This document shows positions 24,585-34,300 of a stretch of DNA of 39,001 bases, in pieces (position 1 is the first letter of the stretch; each line of letters begins with the position of its first letter). Below the pieces are notes generated by a model that saw nothing but the letters and a program-made list of their open reading frames with translations, was not told where the DNA came from and ran no database searches. Origin of the DNA: Candidatus Sulfopaludibacter sp. (GTDB lineage: Bacteria; Acidobacteriota; Terriglobia; Bryobacterales; Bryobacteraceae); NCBI GenBank assembly GCA_031292755.1, contig JARLGM010000046.1, forward strand, positions 1 through 39,001. The letters are read 5' to 3'. The position numbers and the translations under genes were made by a program.

Positions 24585-24625
24585 GAACCATCAGCCCCTC
24601 TCAGGGCTTGACAGGTCAATCCATG

Positions 24626-27600
24626 TCAGAACGTGAAGCGAAGGCCAAGCTGGATCCGGCGATTGTTGGCCGCGCCCCCAAAGCCTCCCGGGCCGCCACC
24701 GGGACCGCCCCCGCCGAATCCGGTATTGACCGCGGTGGCCTGTAGGAAGTACGGGCTGGTGATTACGCCCTGGTAGCCACCGGGATTCAGGTGGTTGAGC
24801 ACGTTCTCGAAATTGGCCGAGAGGGTCAGGTTATAAGGATGCTCGGTGGTATCGCCGCCCATCATGCCGCGACCGCCTCCGGGTCCCCCCATGCCGCCGC
24901 CCGGGGGTCCGCCGCCGCCCGGTCCACCCGGGCCGTGCCCACCGCCGCCACCGCCGGACAGGCCCATGACTCCGGCCGAGGGCATACCACCCGGCATTCC
25001 TGAATTCATTTGCGACTTCTTGGGCACACCGCCGAACCCGAACGTGCGCGAGATCCGCATGTTCACGGATATCAGGCCGGGCATCGTCAGATAGTTGCGC
25101 GGCACCAGGGTGCCCGGATTGGTCACGCTATAGGTGGAACCGAAAGTGCCATACGGAGAGCAGACCGAGTCGCCCGACCGCACCACGCCGGCGCACGACG
25201 CCGTGGATACGAACGCGGCGCGCGCGTTGGTCATGGTATCGCCGTACAGATCTTCGCCCGCGAGTATGTCGTACGGCTGGCCGGAACGCATGGTGATGAA
25301 TGGCGACACGCGAATTCCCGCCGGCGCAATCACGTTGCCAATCAACTGGAAGTTGTGCCGCCGGTCGAAATTCGAACGGCCCCAGTCCTGCGAGAAGTTA
25401 TAAGGATTCGTGGGCGAGCCTGGAATGTCATTGGCGTAGCCCAGGGAGTAGTTGCCGAAGAGCGAGACCTTGCTGCTGAAGCGCGTATTGAAGTTGACCA
25501 TGATCAGGTGCTGCCGCATATAGCCGCCCGATTCGGTCTGGAAAATGTTGCCGGCCGAATACCCGTATGGAAACAGGCCGTTAGTAGCGCTCAGCGGCAA
25601 CGCCGGATTGAATGTCCCGGGCAGCGGCGTATTCACCGGAATGGTTTGGAGCATGTGATCGGTCCGGTTGAACGAATAGGTGACGGCCAGAGTGGTGTTG
25701 CGCGGCAGTTGGCGCTCCACGCCGATAGCGGACTGAATGGCGTAGTCGGCGCGCAGATTGGGATCGATCCGGGAGATGGAATTCTGGCCGGCGCTCAAGC
25801 TCGAGAGCGCGGGGATGTTCGGATAGAAAGTAGGATTGTAGACGGTGTAATTCAACTGGTTGACGCCGTTATTTAATGCCGCGGTCTCAAACAGGCCCAG
25901 ATTGATGCGGTCGTAGAACAAGCCCAGGCCGCCGCGTATCACCGTCTTGCGCTTGTTGCCGTTGGCAGAGCTTCCGGGAGCCCAGGCAAAGCCAATCCGT
26001 GGGGCCCAGTCGCGATGATCGCCCACCAGGGTCTGCACTTCGTACCGCAGTCCGGTGCTGACGGTGAGATTCGGCCGCACACGCCAATCGTCCTGAATAA
26101 AGGGGCCGAAATCCCAGCGGCGCGCGCTGATGTAGGACTGTCCGGCCTCGATGGAGAAGCGCGAGGGCCCGCCGCCCAGAGCCTGAATCTGCGCCCCCGT
26201 CAATCCCGCCTGCGACAGATACACGTTGCGCTCATACTGCTGGAGAGACGTAAGGTTCACCGTGAGCGGATTGCCGCTCGAATCCGTCACCGCCTGGTTA
26301 GTCGCATCCAACACCGGCTCGACGCCGCCCAGGAACGTGAAGGATCCGGCGAATCCGCCCGGTTGATTGCTTTGATCGCTGTCACGCCGCACACGCACGC
26401 CGAAGCGGATCGTGTGGGTGCCCTGCGATATCGAAGTATTGTTCTGTAACTCCAGGTGCTTGCTCAGGTCATGCGTATCGCCCAGACCGTTGCCGCCCGT
26501 GACGAAGGCTCCCGCGACATTAATCTGCGGCAGCATGTCGCCGGGCGATGCCATGTAGTTACGGAAAAACTGGAAACGGGTCTCATTCACGGCCTTGGCG
26601 TTCAGAATGGAACTCTCCGTCACCATGATGTTCTGCCCGTTGCCGGTGGTGTTGTATCCCAGGTTGGAATACGGCGCGGGGAGCCTGATGCCGCCGGGGC
26701 CCGCGTTATCCCGCGAATTCAGCCGCTCTTCCACACGCACGGTCAGGGTGTTGCTGGGGCTGATGGCGTAATCCACGCGCGGAGCCAGAATCGTAAAGGT
26801 GGAAGGGGCCAGTACCGAGGTGTTGATGGCGGATTGCGTGAGAGTCTTGGGATCGAAATATTGCGCCACAATGACCGAATTGTCCTTCACGTCGCGGCGG
26901 TTGAAATCCATGAAGAACGAGGCCTTCTTGCTGGCCGAACCGCCGACATTCGCGCTCCACATGCGCGAGGAATAATCCGGCTTGATATTCGAAAACGGGT
27001 TTCGCGAATTGAACACGCCGTCGCTATCCATCAGGTTGACGGCGCCGCGCAGTTTGTCGGTTCCCGGCTTGGTCAGAATCTCGATTCTGCCGAAGCCCAG
27101 CCGGTCGTATTCCGCCGAAAAGGGGTTCTGATTGATGCGGATTTCGCGAATCGATTCCTTGGGCGGAAGCTGGCCGCCGCTGAATCCGTCGATGTAAATC
27201 TGGCCGCCATTCGGTCCTGCGCCGGGACCGGCGAGAGCCTGCAACGCGTCCGACAGGTCGTCGGGATCGTCAGGGAGCGCCTCCAGATCGGTGCCGCGGA
27301 TCACCAGCGCGGTGGCGTTGTTGTCGGGTTCCACGCTCACCGTCGAGGTGGCTTCCCCCTGTACGGTGACCTCTTGCTTTTCGGCGCGCACGGTCAGTTG
27401 CACGGGCACCTGCACGGTGCCGCCCGCGGCCACGGCGATGGCCTTGGTGAACGGAGCGAAGCCCGCCAGGCTGACCGCCACCGTATAATCGCCCGGCACG
27501 ATTCCGGAGAAGGTATAGCTGCCGTCGCCTTGAGATTGAATCGTTTGGGCCGCACCCCGGCCGGTAAGCGTCACGGTCGCGGCCGGAATCACCGCGCCCG

Positions 27601-27706
27601 AATCGTCAGCCAGCACGCCCTTGACGGTGCCGGTGGTTGGTTGCGCGCCGGCGGCGCTCACCAGCAGCGCAGCTAATAAGGCAGACATCACTCTGAATTT
27701 CGACAT
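24626..27706 (-). CDS. Oar-like TonB-dependent outer-membrane receptor
   Basis: This 1026-residue protein has a signal peptide (1-22) and then a carboxypeptidase-regulatory-like beta-sandwich (about 26-108: GTVKGVLADDSGAVIPAATV, GSYTFSGIVPGDY). A plug-like region (about 120-240) contains IREIRINQNPFSAEYDRLG. A long beta-barrel follows, ending in the typical outer-membrane C-terminus LGLRFTF. This architecture is abundant in Acidobacteriota and is thought to import oligosaccharides or peptides. A Gly/Met/Pro-rich insertion fills about residues 898-955 and a second Gly tract lies near 1003-1017. The ATG at 27706 follows AAGAG. It lies 143 bp after the kinase gene on the same strand and ends in a clear terminator. 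The substrate is unknown. Confidence 0.92.
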   Translation of the reverse strand: MSKFRVMSALLAALLVSAAGAQPTTGTVKGVLADDSGAVIPAATVTLTGRGAAQTIQSQGDGSYTFSGIVPGDYTVAVSLAGFAPFTKAIAVAAGGTVQVPVQLTVRAEKQEVTVQGEATSTVSVEPDNNATALVIRGTDLEALPDDPDDLSDALQALAGPGAGPNGGQIYIDGFSGGQLPPKESIREIRINQNPFSAEYDRLGFGRIEILTKPGTDKLRGAVNLMDSDGVFNSRNPFSNIKPDYSSRMWSANVGGSASKKASFFMDFNRRDVKDNSVIVAQYFDPKTLTQSAINTSVLAPSTFTILAPRVDYAISPSNTLTVRVEERLNSRDNAGPGGIRLPAPYSNLGYNTTGNGQNIMVTESSILNAKAVNETRFQFFRNYMASPGDMLPQINVAGAFVTGGNGLGDTHDLSKHLELQNNTSISQGTHTIRFGVRVRRDSDQSNQPGGFAGSFTFLGGVEPVLDATNQAVTDSSGNPLTVNLTSLQQYERNVYLSQAGLTGAQIQALGGGPSRFSIEAGQSYISARRWDFGPFIQDDWRVRPNLTVSTGLRYEVQTLVGDHRDWAPRIGFAWAPGSSANGNKRKTVIRGGLGLFYDRINLGLFETAALNNGVNQLNYTVYNPTFYPNIPALSSLSAGQNSISRIDPNLRADYAIQSAIGVERQLPRNTTLAVTYSFNRTDHMLQTIPVNTPLPGTFNPALPLSATNGLFPYGYSAGNIFQTESGGYMRQHLIMVNFNTRFSSKVSLFGNYSLGYANDIPGSPTNPYNFSQDWGRSNFDRRHNFQLIGNVIAPAGIRVSPFITMRSGQPYDILAGEDLYGDTMTNARAAFVSTASCAGVVRSGDSVCSPYGTFGSTYSVTNPGTLVPRNYLTMPGLISVNMRISRTFGFGGVPKKSQMNSGMPGGMPSAGVMGLSGGGGGGHGPGGPGGGGPPGGGMGGPGGGRGMMGGDTTEHPYNLTLSANFENVLNHLNPGGYQGVITSPYFLQATAVNTGFGGGGPGGGPGGFGGAANNRRIQLGLRFTF

Positions 27707-27783
27707 TATTCACTCTTAAATTATTAAAATCACCCGTGCTATTGAGAAGGCGTCGGAGCAGGACGCGAGGATACGGAAAGAAT

Positions 27784-27801
27784 GTTAAGAAACGTTAAGA
27801 A
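27784..27801. promoter_or_regulatory. Direct repeats upstream of the TonB receptor gene
   Basis: GTTAAGAA occurs twice with 10-bp periodicity (27784-27791 and 27794-27801), with a partial third copy GAAGAA at 27805-27810. The repeats lie about 80-95 bp before the receptor ATG in an AT-rich patch. Helical-phase direct repeats are typical of OmpR/PhoB-type regulator sites; the regulator is not identified. Confidence 0.4.
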
Positions 27802-27849
27802 GCTGAAGAAAAAGGAACTTCTGTAGCTAATTCGCTCGGGGACTTTACC

Positions 27850-30612
27850 CTAGTGAGCCGGCACGCTGCGGCGCAATTCCTCGAACCACTCGGTCACCAC
27901 CCTCAAGGTCACCTTGGGATTCCTGGAAGCTTCCGTTACGTTTTCAACCAGAAAACTTTTGCCATCGGGAACCGGGTCCCACGTGGCCCCGGCTGGAATC
28001 TCAAACAGCGCATGCGAACTCGTCACATGGAAGCCGGACTTGACCTGGATCTGCGCAGCCATGAGCCGCGCCGGGTCTTGCGTCGATACCCCGGGTTGGC
28101 CGTAATACAACTCCCCGCCGCCGCTGCGCCATCGGGGCGAGGTTCCGCCTCCGTCGGAGACTTGCACCTTGGCGCCCAAGCCGGGAAAAGACTGCACGTA
28201 AACCTCGGACCGGCCGGATTCCGTGGATTCCAACCCCACCCATTTCCCATCCGGCGAAATGCGGGCCGCGATGATGTTGCCCGGTCCTTGGAGAAACCGG
28301 CCAGGCTGTCCCCCTGGAACGGAGACGAGCCAGACCTCGCGCTTTGACGAGGGGCCCGTCACATAGAGCAGCGACTTACCATCCGGAGTCCAGCACTGCG
28401 GCCGCTGGTCGTGTCCGTCTCCGAGGACCAGTAATTCCGGGCTACCGCTGAAATCCGAGGGAACCCAGTAGATGCCAACCCTGCGATCCGTCTGGGAACT
28501 GATGACAATGCGGCGGCCATCGGGTGTCCAGATCCCTTGCACGCTCGATTCGTCGAAGGTCAGGCGCGTCAGCGTGCCCCGCGCGATCTCGTATACCCAC
28601 AGATCCGCGCTGTGCGCCCGAACCCCGCGCGACGAAATCGAAGCCACCACTCGCGAACCGTCGGGCGACACGGATGCATTGAGCCAGAGGCGGGCCGGCA
28701 TCGCGGGTTCCGGCTTACCTTGGCGGTTCCGCCACTCCATGGTGGACAGCCCCTCCGATTCCGGACTGCCGGCGGAAAGGTAGGCAAGGATCCCCGTCGA
28801 GGAAACTGCGTACGCGGAGCCCAGAGTGTTGGTCAACAGACCCCCTGCCATGGCCGCCTCACCGCCGGTAACCTCCATGCGTTTCAAGTCGAAGGGCGCG
28901 GCAAGGAGCGTCGCGCCGCGAATGTAAACAAGGTAGCCGCCGGGGACGTAACGCCCGTCGGATGCATTCTCGCGAATCGTGCGCCGCGCGCCTGTCCTCA
29001 AATCCAGCAATGCGATCCGCGTCTGCTCGGCGCTGCCGCCCCGAATGGTGAAAAGGATGCCGCGGCCTCCCGGGAGGAGGTGGGGCAAAACATGCGCTCG
29101 CTCGCCCTTTTTCCCGTCCACGATTGTAAGCGCCTGCGCAGTGCCGTCTTGACCTGAAATCCGCATCAGACCGCGCCCGCTGCTGAACACGATGGAGCCA
29201 TCGTCCCCCCAGTCCCCCTGGCCGCTACCGGGCTCGCCGGACAAGGTGACCGGCGTTCCGCCCATCGAGGGCGCCTTTTTCACGCCTGTGCCGGAGTTGA
29301 AGGCGACCCACTGCCCGTCTGGTGAAAACACCGCCATCATGCCCGCGAAACCCTCTACTGCCTGAGAATCGAAATGGTCTAACATTCGGAGGTAGGTACG
29401 CGCGTGGAGCCCATCGCGATATAACAACCGCGTGCCATCGGGAGACACGGCCACCTGGTCGGCGGTAACCAGCTCCGACCATCGCGCCACGGGCGGTGGC
29501 GGCAGGGGAGCGGAATGCCAGATGAGCCAGCCGGCGGCCAGCCCGGCAGCTACCGCGGCGGCCGCAACACCCGCGAGCACGCCCGGCCGGCGGACCGGGG
29601 GCTGCGCTTCTTCCAGCGCGTCGATCTCCAGCCACGCATCGCCGATATCCCGCAGCCGGCGTTTGGGATCGCGTTCCAGGCACCGCTCGAGCAACCGGCG
29701 CACCTTGGGCGGCGTCTCCGCCGGCAAGCGCGACCAGTCGATGCTGCCATGCAGCACCGCGGCCAGCGTGTCCGGCGCCGTTTCGCCTTCGAACGTCCTA
29801 CGCCCCGTCAGCATTTCCAGGAAGACTACGCCGAATGCCCAGATATCGCTGCGGCGGTCCACCGGTTTGCCCCGCGCCTGCTCGGGGCTCATGTAGCCGG
29901 CAGTGCCCAGAATCACGCCCGCGTCAGTCGCGTCCTTCCGCAAACCGGGCGGCGTGGCCGGTTCCCCGCCCGCAGTTTCCCGGTCAAACGCCTTGGCCAG
30001 GCCGAAATCGAGTACCTTGACCCTGCCGTCTTCGGTAACCTTGATGTTCGCGGGCTTGAGGTCGCGGTGAACGATGCCCTTTTCGTGCGCGGCCTCCAGA
30101 GCATCGGCGATCTGCCGGGCATAGTGAATGGCGGTGCCGACGGGCAGCGGCCCCTTGAGTTCCTGGCCATCCACGAGTTCCATCACGATGGCGCCTTCCT
30201 CAATGCCGTAGATGGTGGCGATATTCGGGTGATTCAGCGCGGCCAGCACCTGCGCTTCGCGCTCGAAGCGAGCCATGCGCCGGGCGTCCCCGGCGAACAT
30301 CCCAGGCAGCAACTTGATCGCAACTTCCCGTCTGAGCCTGGTATCGGTGGCCCGATACACCGCGCCCATACCCCCTTCGCCCAGTTTGCCGGCGATGCGA
30401 TAGTGGGCAACGGACCGCGGCTCCGGATCCACGGCCGGCCCCACGAATGTAGTGCCGGTTTCGGATTCGTGCGCCAACAGCGATTCCACTTCCCGGAGCA
30501 GCGACTCGTCGCCGGCGCAGGCCTCGCCGAGAAAGGCGGCCCGCGCTTCGGGCGCAAGCTCTATGGCTCGGTGGAAGATCTCCTCAATTCTCTGCCAGCG
30601 GTTGCCGCTCAT
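27850..30612 (-). CDS. Ser/Thr protein kinase with TM helix and TolB-like beta-propeller sensor
   Basis: This 920-residue protein has an N-terminal helical region (1-70), then a complete Hanks-type kinase: glycine loop GKLGEGGMGAVY (76-86), K100 in VAIK, HRDLKPAN (182-189), DFG (202-204) and GTAGYMSPEQ (236-245). A transmembrane helix spans about 344-366. The C-terminal 540 residues form a WD40/TolB-like propeller with repeated SPDG blades, outside the cytoplasm if the topology is simple. The ATG at 30612 lies inside the end of the ECF sigma gene (29-bp overlap), so the two are co-translated. All catalytic residues are present. The likely partner is that sigma factor; the propeller ligand is unknown. 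Confidence 0.94.
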   Translation of the reverse strand: MSGNRWQRIEEIFHRAIELAPEARAAFLGEACAGDESLLREVESLLAHESETGTTFVGPAVDPEPRSVAHYRIAGKLGEGGMGAVYRATDTRLRREVAIKLLPGMFAGDARRMARFEREAQVLAALNHPNIATIYGIEEGAIVMELVDGQELKGPLPVGTAIHYARQIADALEAAHEKGIVHRDLKPANIKVTEDGRVKVLDFGLAKAFDRETAGGEPATPPGLRKDATDAGVILGTAGYMSPEQARGKPVDRRSDIWAFGVVFLEMLTGRRTFEGETAPDTLAAVLHGSIDWSRLPAETPPKVRRLLERCLERDPKRRLRDIGDAWLEIDALEEAQPPVRRPGVLAGVAAAAVAAGLAAGWLIWHSAPLPPPPVARWSELVTADQVAVSPDGTRLLYRDGLHARTYLRMLDHFDSQAVEGFAGMMAVFSPDGQWVAFNSGTGVKKAPSMGGTPVTLSGEPGSGQGDWGDDGSIVFSSGRGLMRISGQDGTAQALTIVDGKKGERAHVLPHLLPGGRGILFTIRGGSAEQTRIALLDLRTGARRTIRENASDGRYVPGGYLVYIRGATLLAAPFDLKRMEVTGGEAAMAGGLLTNTLGSAYAVSSTGILAYLSAGSPESEGLSTMEWRNRQGKPEPAMPARLWLNASVSPDGSRVVASISSRGVRAHSADLWVYEIARGTLTRLTFDESSVQGIWTPDGRRIVISSQTDRRVGIYWVPSDFSGSPELLVLGDGHDQRPQCWTPDGKSLLYVTGPSSKREVWLVSVPGGQPGRFLQGPGNIIAARISPDGKWVGLESTESGRSEVYVQSFPGLGAKVQVSDGGGTSPRWRSGGGELYYGQPGVSTQDPARLMAAQIQVKSGFHVTSSHALFEIPAGATWDPVPDGKSFLVENVTEASRNPKVTLRVVTEWFEELRRSVPAH

Positions 30613-31204
30613 ATCCTCCGCCGGTGGGAGACTTGCCCGCCAGAAATCTCCTCAGCCACGCTTCTCCAATCCGCAAATCCCGTTTGACCGTAGGAATTGT
30701 CAGCCCGAGGGCGCTAGCGACCTCTTCCCGCTCCATTCCCCCGAAGTAGCGCAGTTCGATCACCTTTGCCTTTCGTTCGTCCACCGCGGCCAGCCGGTCC
30801 AGAGCCTCGTCCATCTCCAGTACATCGGGAGCGCGGACGGGAGAAACCGCGATGTACTCATGCAGCGTAACCCGTTCCGCCACGCCGCCCCGCTTGACTG
30901 CCTTGCGGGTGCGGGCATGGTCTACCAGAATGTTGCGCATGAGCCGGGAGGCTATGCCGAAAAAGTGTGCCCGGTTCTCCCACTGCATGGTTCCTTCCCG
31001 GTCGAGCAATCGCAGGAAGGCTTCGTTGATCAACTCGGTCGGCTCCAGCGACTCGTTGTGCCGTCCCCGGCGCAGGTAGGCGCGCGCCAGCTTATGCAGT
31101 TCGCAGTAAACCATCGGGGTCAGTTGGTCGAGGGCCGCCGCTTCGCCCTGGCTCCATGCCGCCAGCAACTGCGAAATGGAGGGGGATCGTTCCATCAGCA
31201 GCAT
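30584..31204 (-). CDS. ECF-type RNA polymerase sigma factor, kinase-linked
   Basis: This 206-residue sigma-70-like factor resembles the ECF family common in Acidobacteriota (TIGR02999-like). Region 2 includes ESLEPTELINEAFLRLLD (51-68), HFFGIASRLMRNILVDHAR and the linker; region 4 contains VIELRYFGGMEREEVASALGL and TVKRDLRIGEAWLRR as the -35 binding helix-turn-helix. The acidic DxED-type motif usual in region 2.2 is replaced by EPTE with Thr56. No anti-sigma gene follows; instead a Ser/Thr kinase gene overlaps it by 29 bp. In Vibrio parahaemolyticus an ECF of similar context (EcfP) is activated by phosphorylation from its kinase PknT. ATG 31204 is used; ATG 31195 is possible. Confidence 0.9.
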   Translation of the reverse strand: MLLMERSPSISQLLAAWSQGEAAALDQLTPMVYCELHKLARAYLRRGRHNESLEPTELINEAFLRLLDREGTMQWENRAHFFGIASRLMRNILVDHARTRKAVKRGGVAERVTLHEYIAVSPVRAPDVLEMDEALDRLAAVDERKAKVIELRYFGGMEREEVASALGLTIPTVKRDLRIGEAWLRRFLAGKSPTGGGYERQPLAEN

Positions 31205-31314
31205 TCTTACATAATTTTGCGAAGTTGGTTAGCCGTTTCATCCGCAATTTCCGAAGGTTCCTAGTGCCCGTGGTACCGGCCGTCCCGGAACCCACACCAG
31301 AGAGGAAGCAAAAT

Positions 31315-34300
31315 ATGAAAACTTCGGTTCGCGTTTTGCAAACAGCAGTATTGTTGCTCTTGACTTTGGGTGCCCGGACGGCACTGGCGGATCAGGGAAT
31401 CGCGTACGCCCTGGTCACCAACGGCGCTTCGCCTGTCGTATCTGCCGAAAACTCGTTGAACCCCGGCGGTGGCCCGGTCACGGTGTCACGCGTGCGTCTG
31501 GGCGTCTACATACTTACCTTTCCCAATTCCGGAATCGACGCGGGCTGGTCGGTGCAGGCCACGGCTTACGGCTCTGACTCTAATTACTGCACCGTGGTTG
31601 CTTGGGTTGCGAGCCAGGTGGAGGTCCAGTGCTCTAACTCCAGCGGTGCCGCGGCGGATTCCGGCTTTACGGTCCTGGCAGTGTCGAATGCCAACGACAA
31701 AAACATCGCCTTCGCCTGGGCCGATCAAGCGGCGACAGCGAGCTACACTCCAAACACAGGTTATTCCTACAACCCGGCTGGCGGCGTTAGCATCACCCGC
31801 TTGGGCACCGGAACCTACACCGTCCAATTCAGTGGCCTGACCGGGACCGGCGGCACCGCCCAAGTCACCGCCTACAATACAAACGCGAGCTGCTATTCCA
31901 ACGGGTGGTTCTCCGGGGCGCTTTCGGTTGCCTGCTTCAATCCGGCCGGAAGCCTGGTGGACAGCCAGTTCGTCGTTGACGTCATTCCCGCCGGCGTCAG
32001 TCCGACAGGGATCGCATTTACCACCGCGAATAACGATACCGCCGCCATTTACACTCCAACCGCCAGCTCTACATACAATCCTACCGGCGCCCCCGTGTCC
32101 ATAGCCCGCTCGTCGCCTGGCCAATACGCTCTGACGTTCTCCAACCTCGACATCGCCCAAGTGAAGGGAGGTAACGTTCTGGTGAGCGCGGCCGGCGGCC
32201 TTGCGCGGTGCAAAATTGCATCGTGGGCGCCCGCGGCTGCCAGCGGCCTGCAGGTGAATGTCGGCTGCTCCGGCCTGTCGGGGAGTTCCCTGGATGCTCA
32301 GTTTGAGGTTCTCGTGCTGCCGCCAGCGGGATATGCCTTCGCCGAGATCCGCAACGGCAGCACCGCAAGCATAATCCCGACCAGCGCCGTGAATCCTGGG
32401 GGCGCGACGGTCACAGCCACTCGTGTCTCCACCGGAACCTACCAGGTCAACTTCCCGCACTCCGGAATCGACACAGGATGGTCGGTCCAGGCCACTGCTT
32501 TCGGCGCAACCTCGGATTACTGCAAAATCACGGGCTGGGCCGGCGGGGTCGTGAACGTGCTCTGTCTCAATGTCGCGGGAACTGCCACAGATTCTCCATT
32601 TAGCGTCATGGCCGTCTCGACCAGCAACGACCAGAGTATCGCTTTCGTTCTGGCCGACCAGCCCACCGCCGCAAGTTATACGCCCGACCCGCTGCATTCC
32701 TACAATCCGGCCGGGGCCATAACCGCCAGCCGTACCGCTGCTGGCACCTATTCGTTGTCTTTCAACGGACTGAGCACGTTTGGTGGGGATATCCAGATCA
32801 CGGCCCTTGGGTCCGGCAATGCCTACTGTTTCCCCACCCTGTGGCAAGCCCCGAACTTGAACGTAGTGTGCACTAATCCCATCGACGCTCCCGTCGATAC
32901 CAAGTTTGTCGCGTGGGTGGTCGCCCTCCCTGCCACTCCGACCCTGGCCGGCTGGGCTCTTGCAGATCAGCCGACCGCGGGCTCTTATACCTCGAGCGGC
33001 CTGTTTTCGTACAATCCCACCGGCGGCGCAATAACTGTTGTGCGCGGAGGCACCGGGGTTTACCAGCTGAAATTCACGGGCATGGAATCGACGCAAGCCT
33101 CTGCGGGAAGCGCCCACGCTACCACGTTCGGCAGTATCAACCAATGCCACGCGTCTGACTGGGGGAGAAGTGTCGGAAATCCTTCAGATATCTTGGTGAA
33201 TGTGAATTGCTATGACCTGACCGGCGCCCCAGCCGATGTTGAATTCGAGGTCCTGCTTTTTGCGCCGGTCGTCGGCCCCGCGGCTACGCTGAGCGCCGGT
33301 TCGACGCTTAGCACCGAAGTGGGTACTGCCTTCCCGACTATGAGCACAACGGCAACCGATGCCGCCGGTAATCCGGTTCCCGGTGTTGCCGTGACATTCA
33401 CCGCGCCGGCGTCCGGCGCCAGCGGGACGTTTCCCGGCGGGTCCCAGACCACAGTGGTTACCAATGCTTCAGGTGTGGCCGCGGCCCCCACGTTTACCGC
33501 CAACAGTACAGCCGGCGGCTATTCGCTCACGGCCTCGGCGCCCGGCGTTGCTGCCCCGGCGACCTTTTCCCTCACCAATACCGTGCTTGCGATTACCTCC
33601 ATCAGTCAGATTTCGGCGCAACAAAACCAGACCATTACGATCACCGGGAGCGGCTTCAGCAGCCTTGCTCCGTACACGGGCGACTCCAGCTCGATCTTGG
33701 TCTTCGATACGACCGCCGGCTGGACCGGGGGTTTTCATGGCACCTTCCAGGGTGCCAACCTCAATGACGGAGTTACTCTCATCGTGAATTCGTGGACCGA
33801 CAATCAGATTGTGCTGGGAGGCTTCGCGGGCTTCTATGGCGCGGGCTTTACCCTCAGCCCCGGCGATCAGGTCACGATTTATGTGTGGAATGCCCAATTG
33901 GGGAATGGGCCCGTATCGATCACGACGACCGTGGCCTCTTCCGGCGCCTGCACCATCGGCCTCAGCGCCAGCGCTGTGAATGTGCCGCCCACAGGCACCT
34001 CCACCGTGGAAACCTGCCCCAACAATTCCGGCCAGCCCAACTGCGGAGTCCTTTCGGAGGTTCCGCTAACTTTCACTGTTACACCTGCCGGCGCTTGCGG
34101 CGCGTGGACCGCCACCTCCTCGAACCCTGGGTTCCTTCAGGTCGTCAATGGGGCCACCGGCGCCGGAGCGGGCACCGTCACCTATCAGCGGCTGGTCAAT
34201 ACCCACACCACCACGCAGAACGATACCATCACGGTAACCAGCGGGACTGCGTCCGCGGTCTTCACGGTCGACGAGGCCGGATCGGGAGACAGCCAGTTCT

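Larger units (their letters stand above)
24275..24625. other. Intergenic region between the TonB receptor gene and ispH
   Basis: This 351-bp gap holds the receptor terminator (24548-24584), a 20-bp perfect palindrome (24334-24353) and the ispH promoter (24296-24304). No gene with a start codon and ribosome site is convincing on either strand in the remaining roughly 190 bp. Confidence 0.6.

Noticed and set aside
24421..24615. Possible decayed coding fragment on the plus strand (reads KLDAELAYCRDKFGF in one frame)
   Set aside because: There is no start codon, a stop lies just upstream and the frame runs through the receptor terminator stem. The resemblance to a glyoxalase-type segment is too short to support.
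31156..31314. Extension of the large repeat protein upstream of 31315
   Set aside because: The added residues overlap the sigma factor gene on the other strand, whereas ATG 31315 has a strong ribosome site and is followed by a signal peptide.
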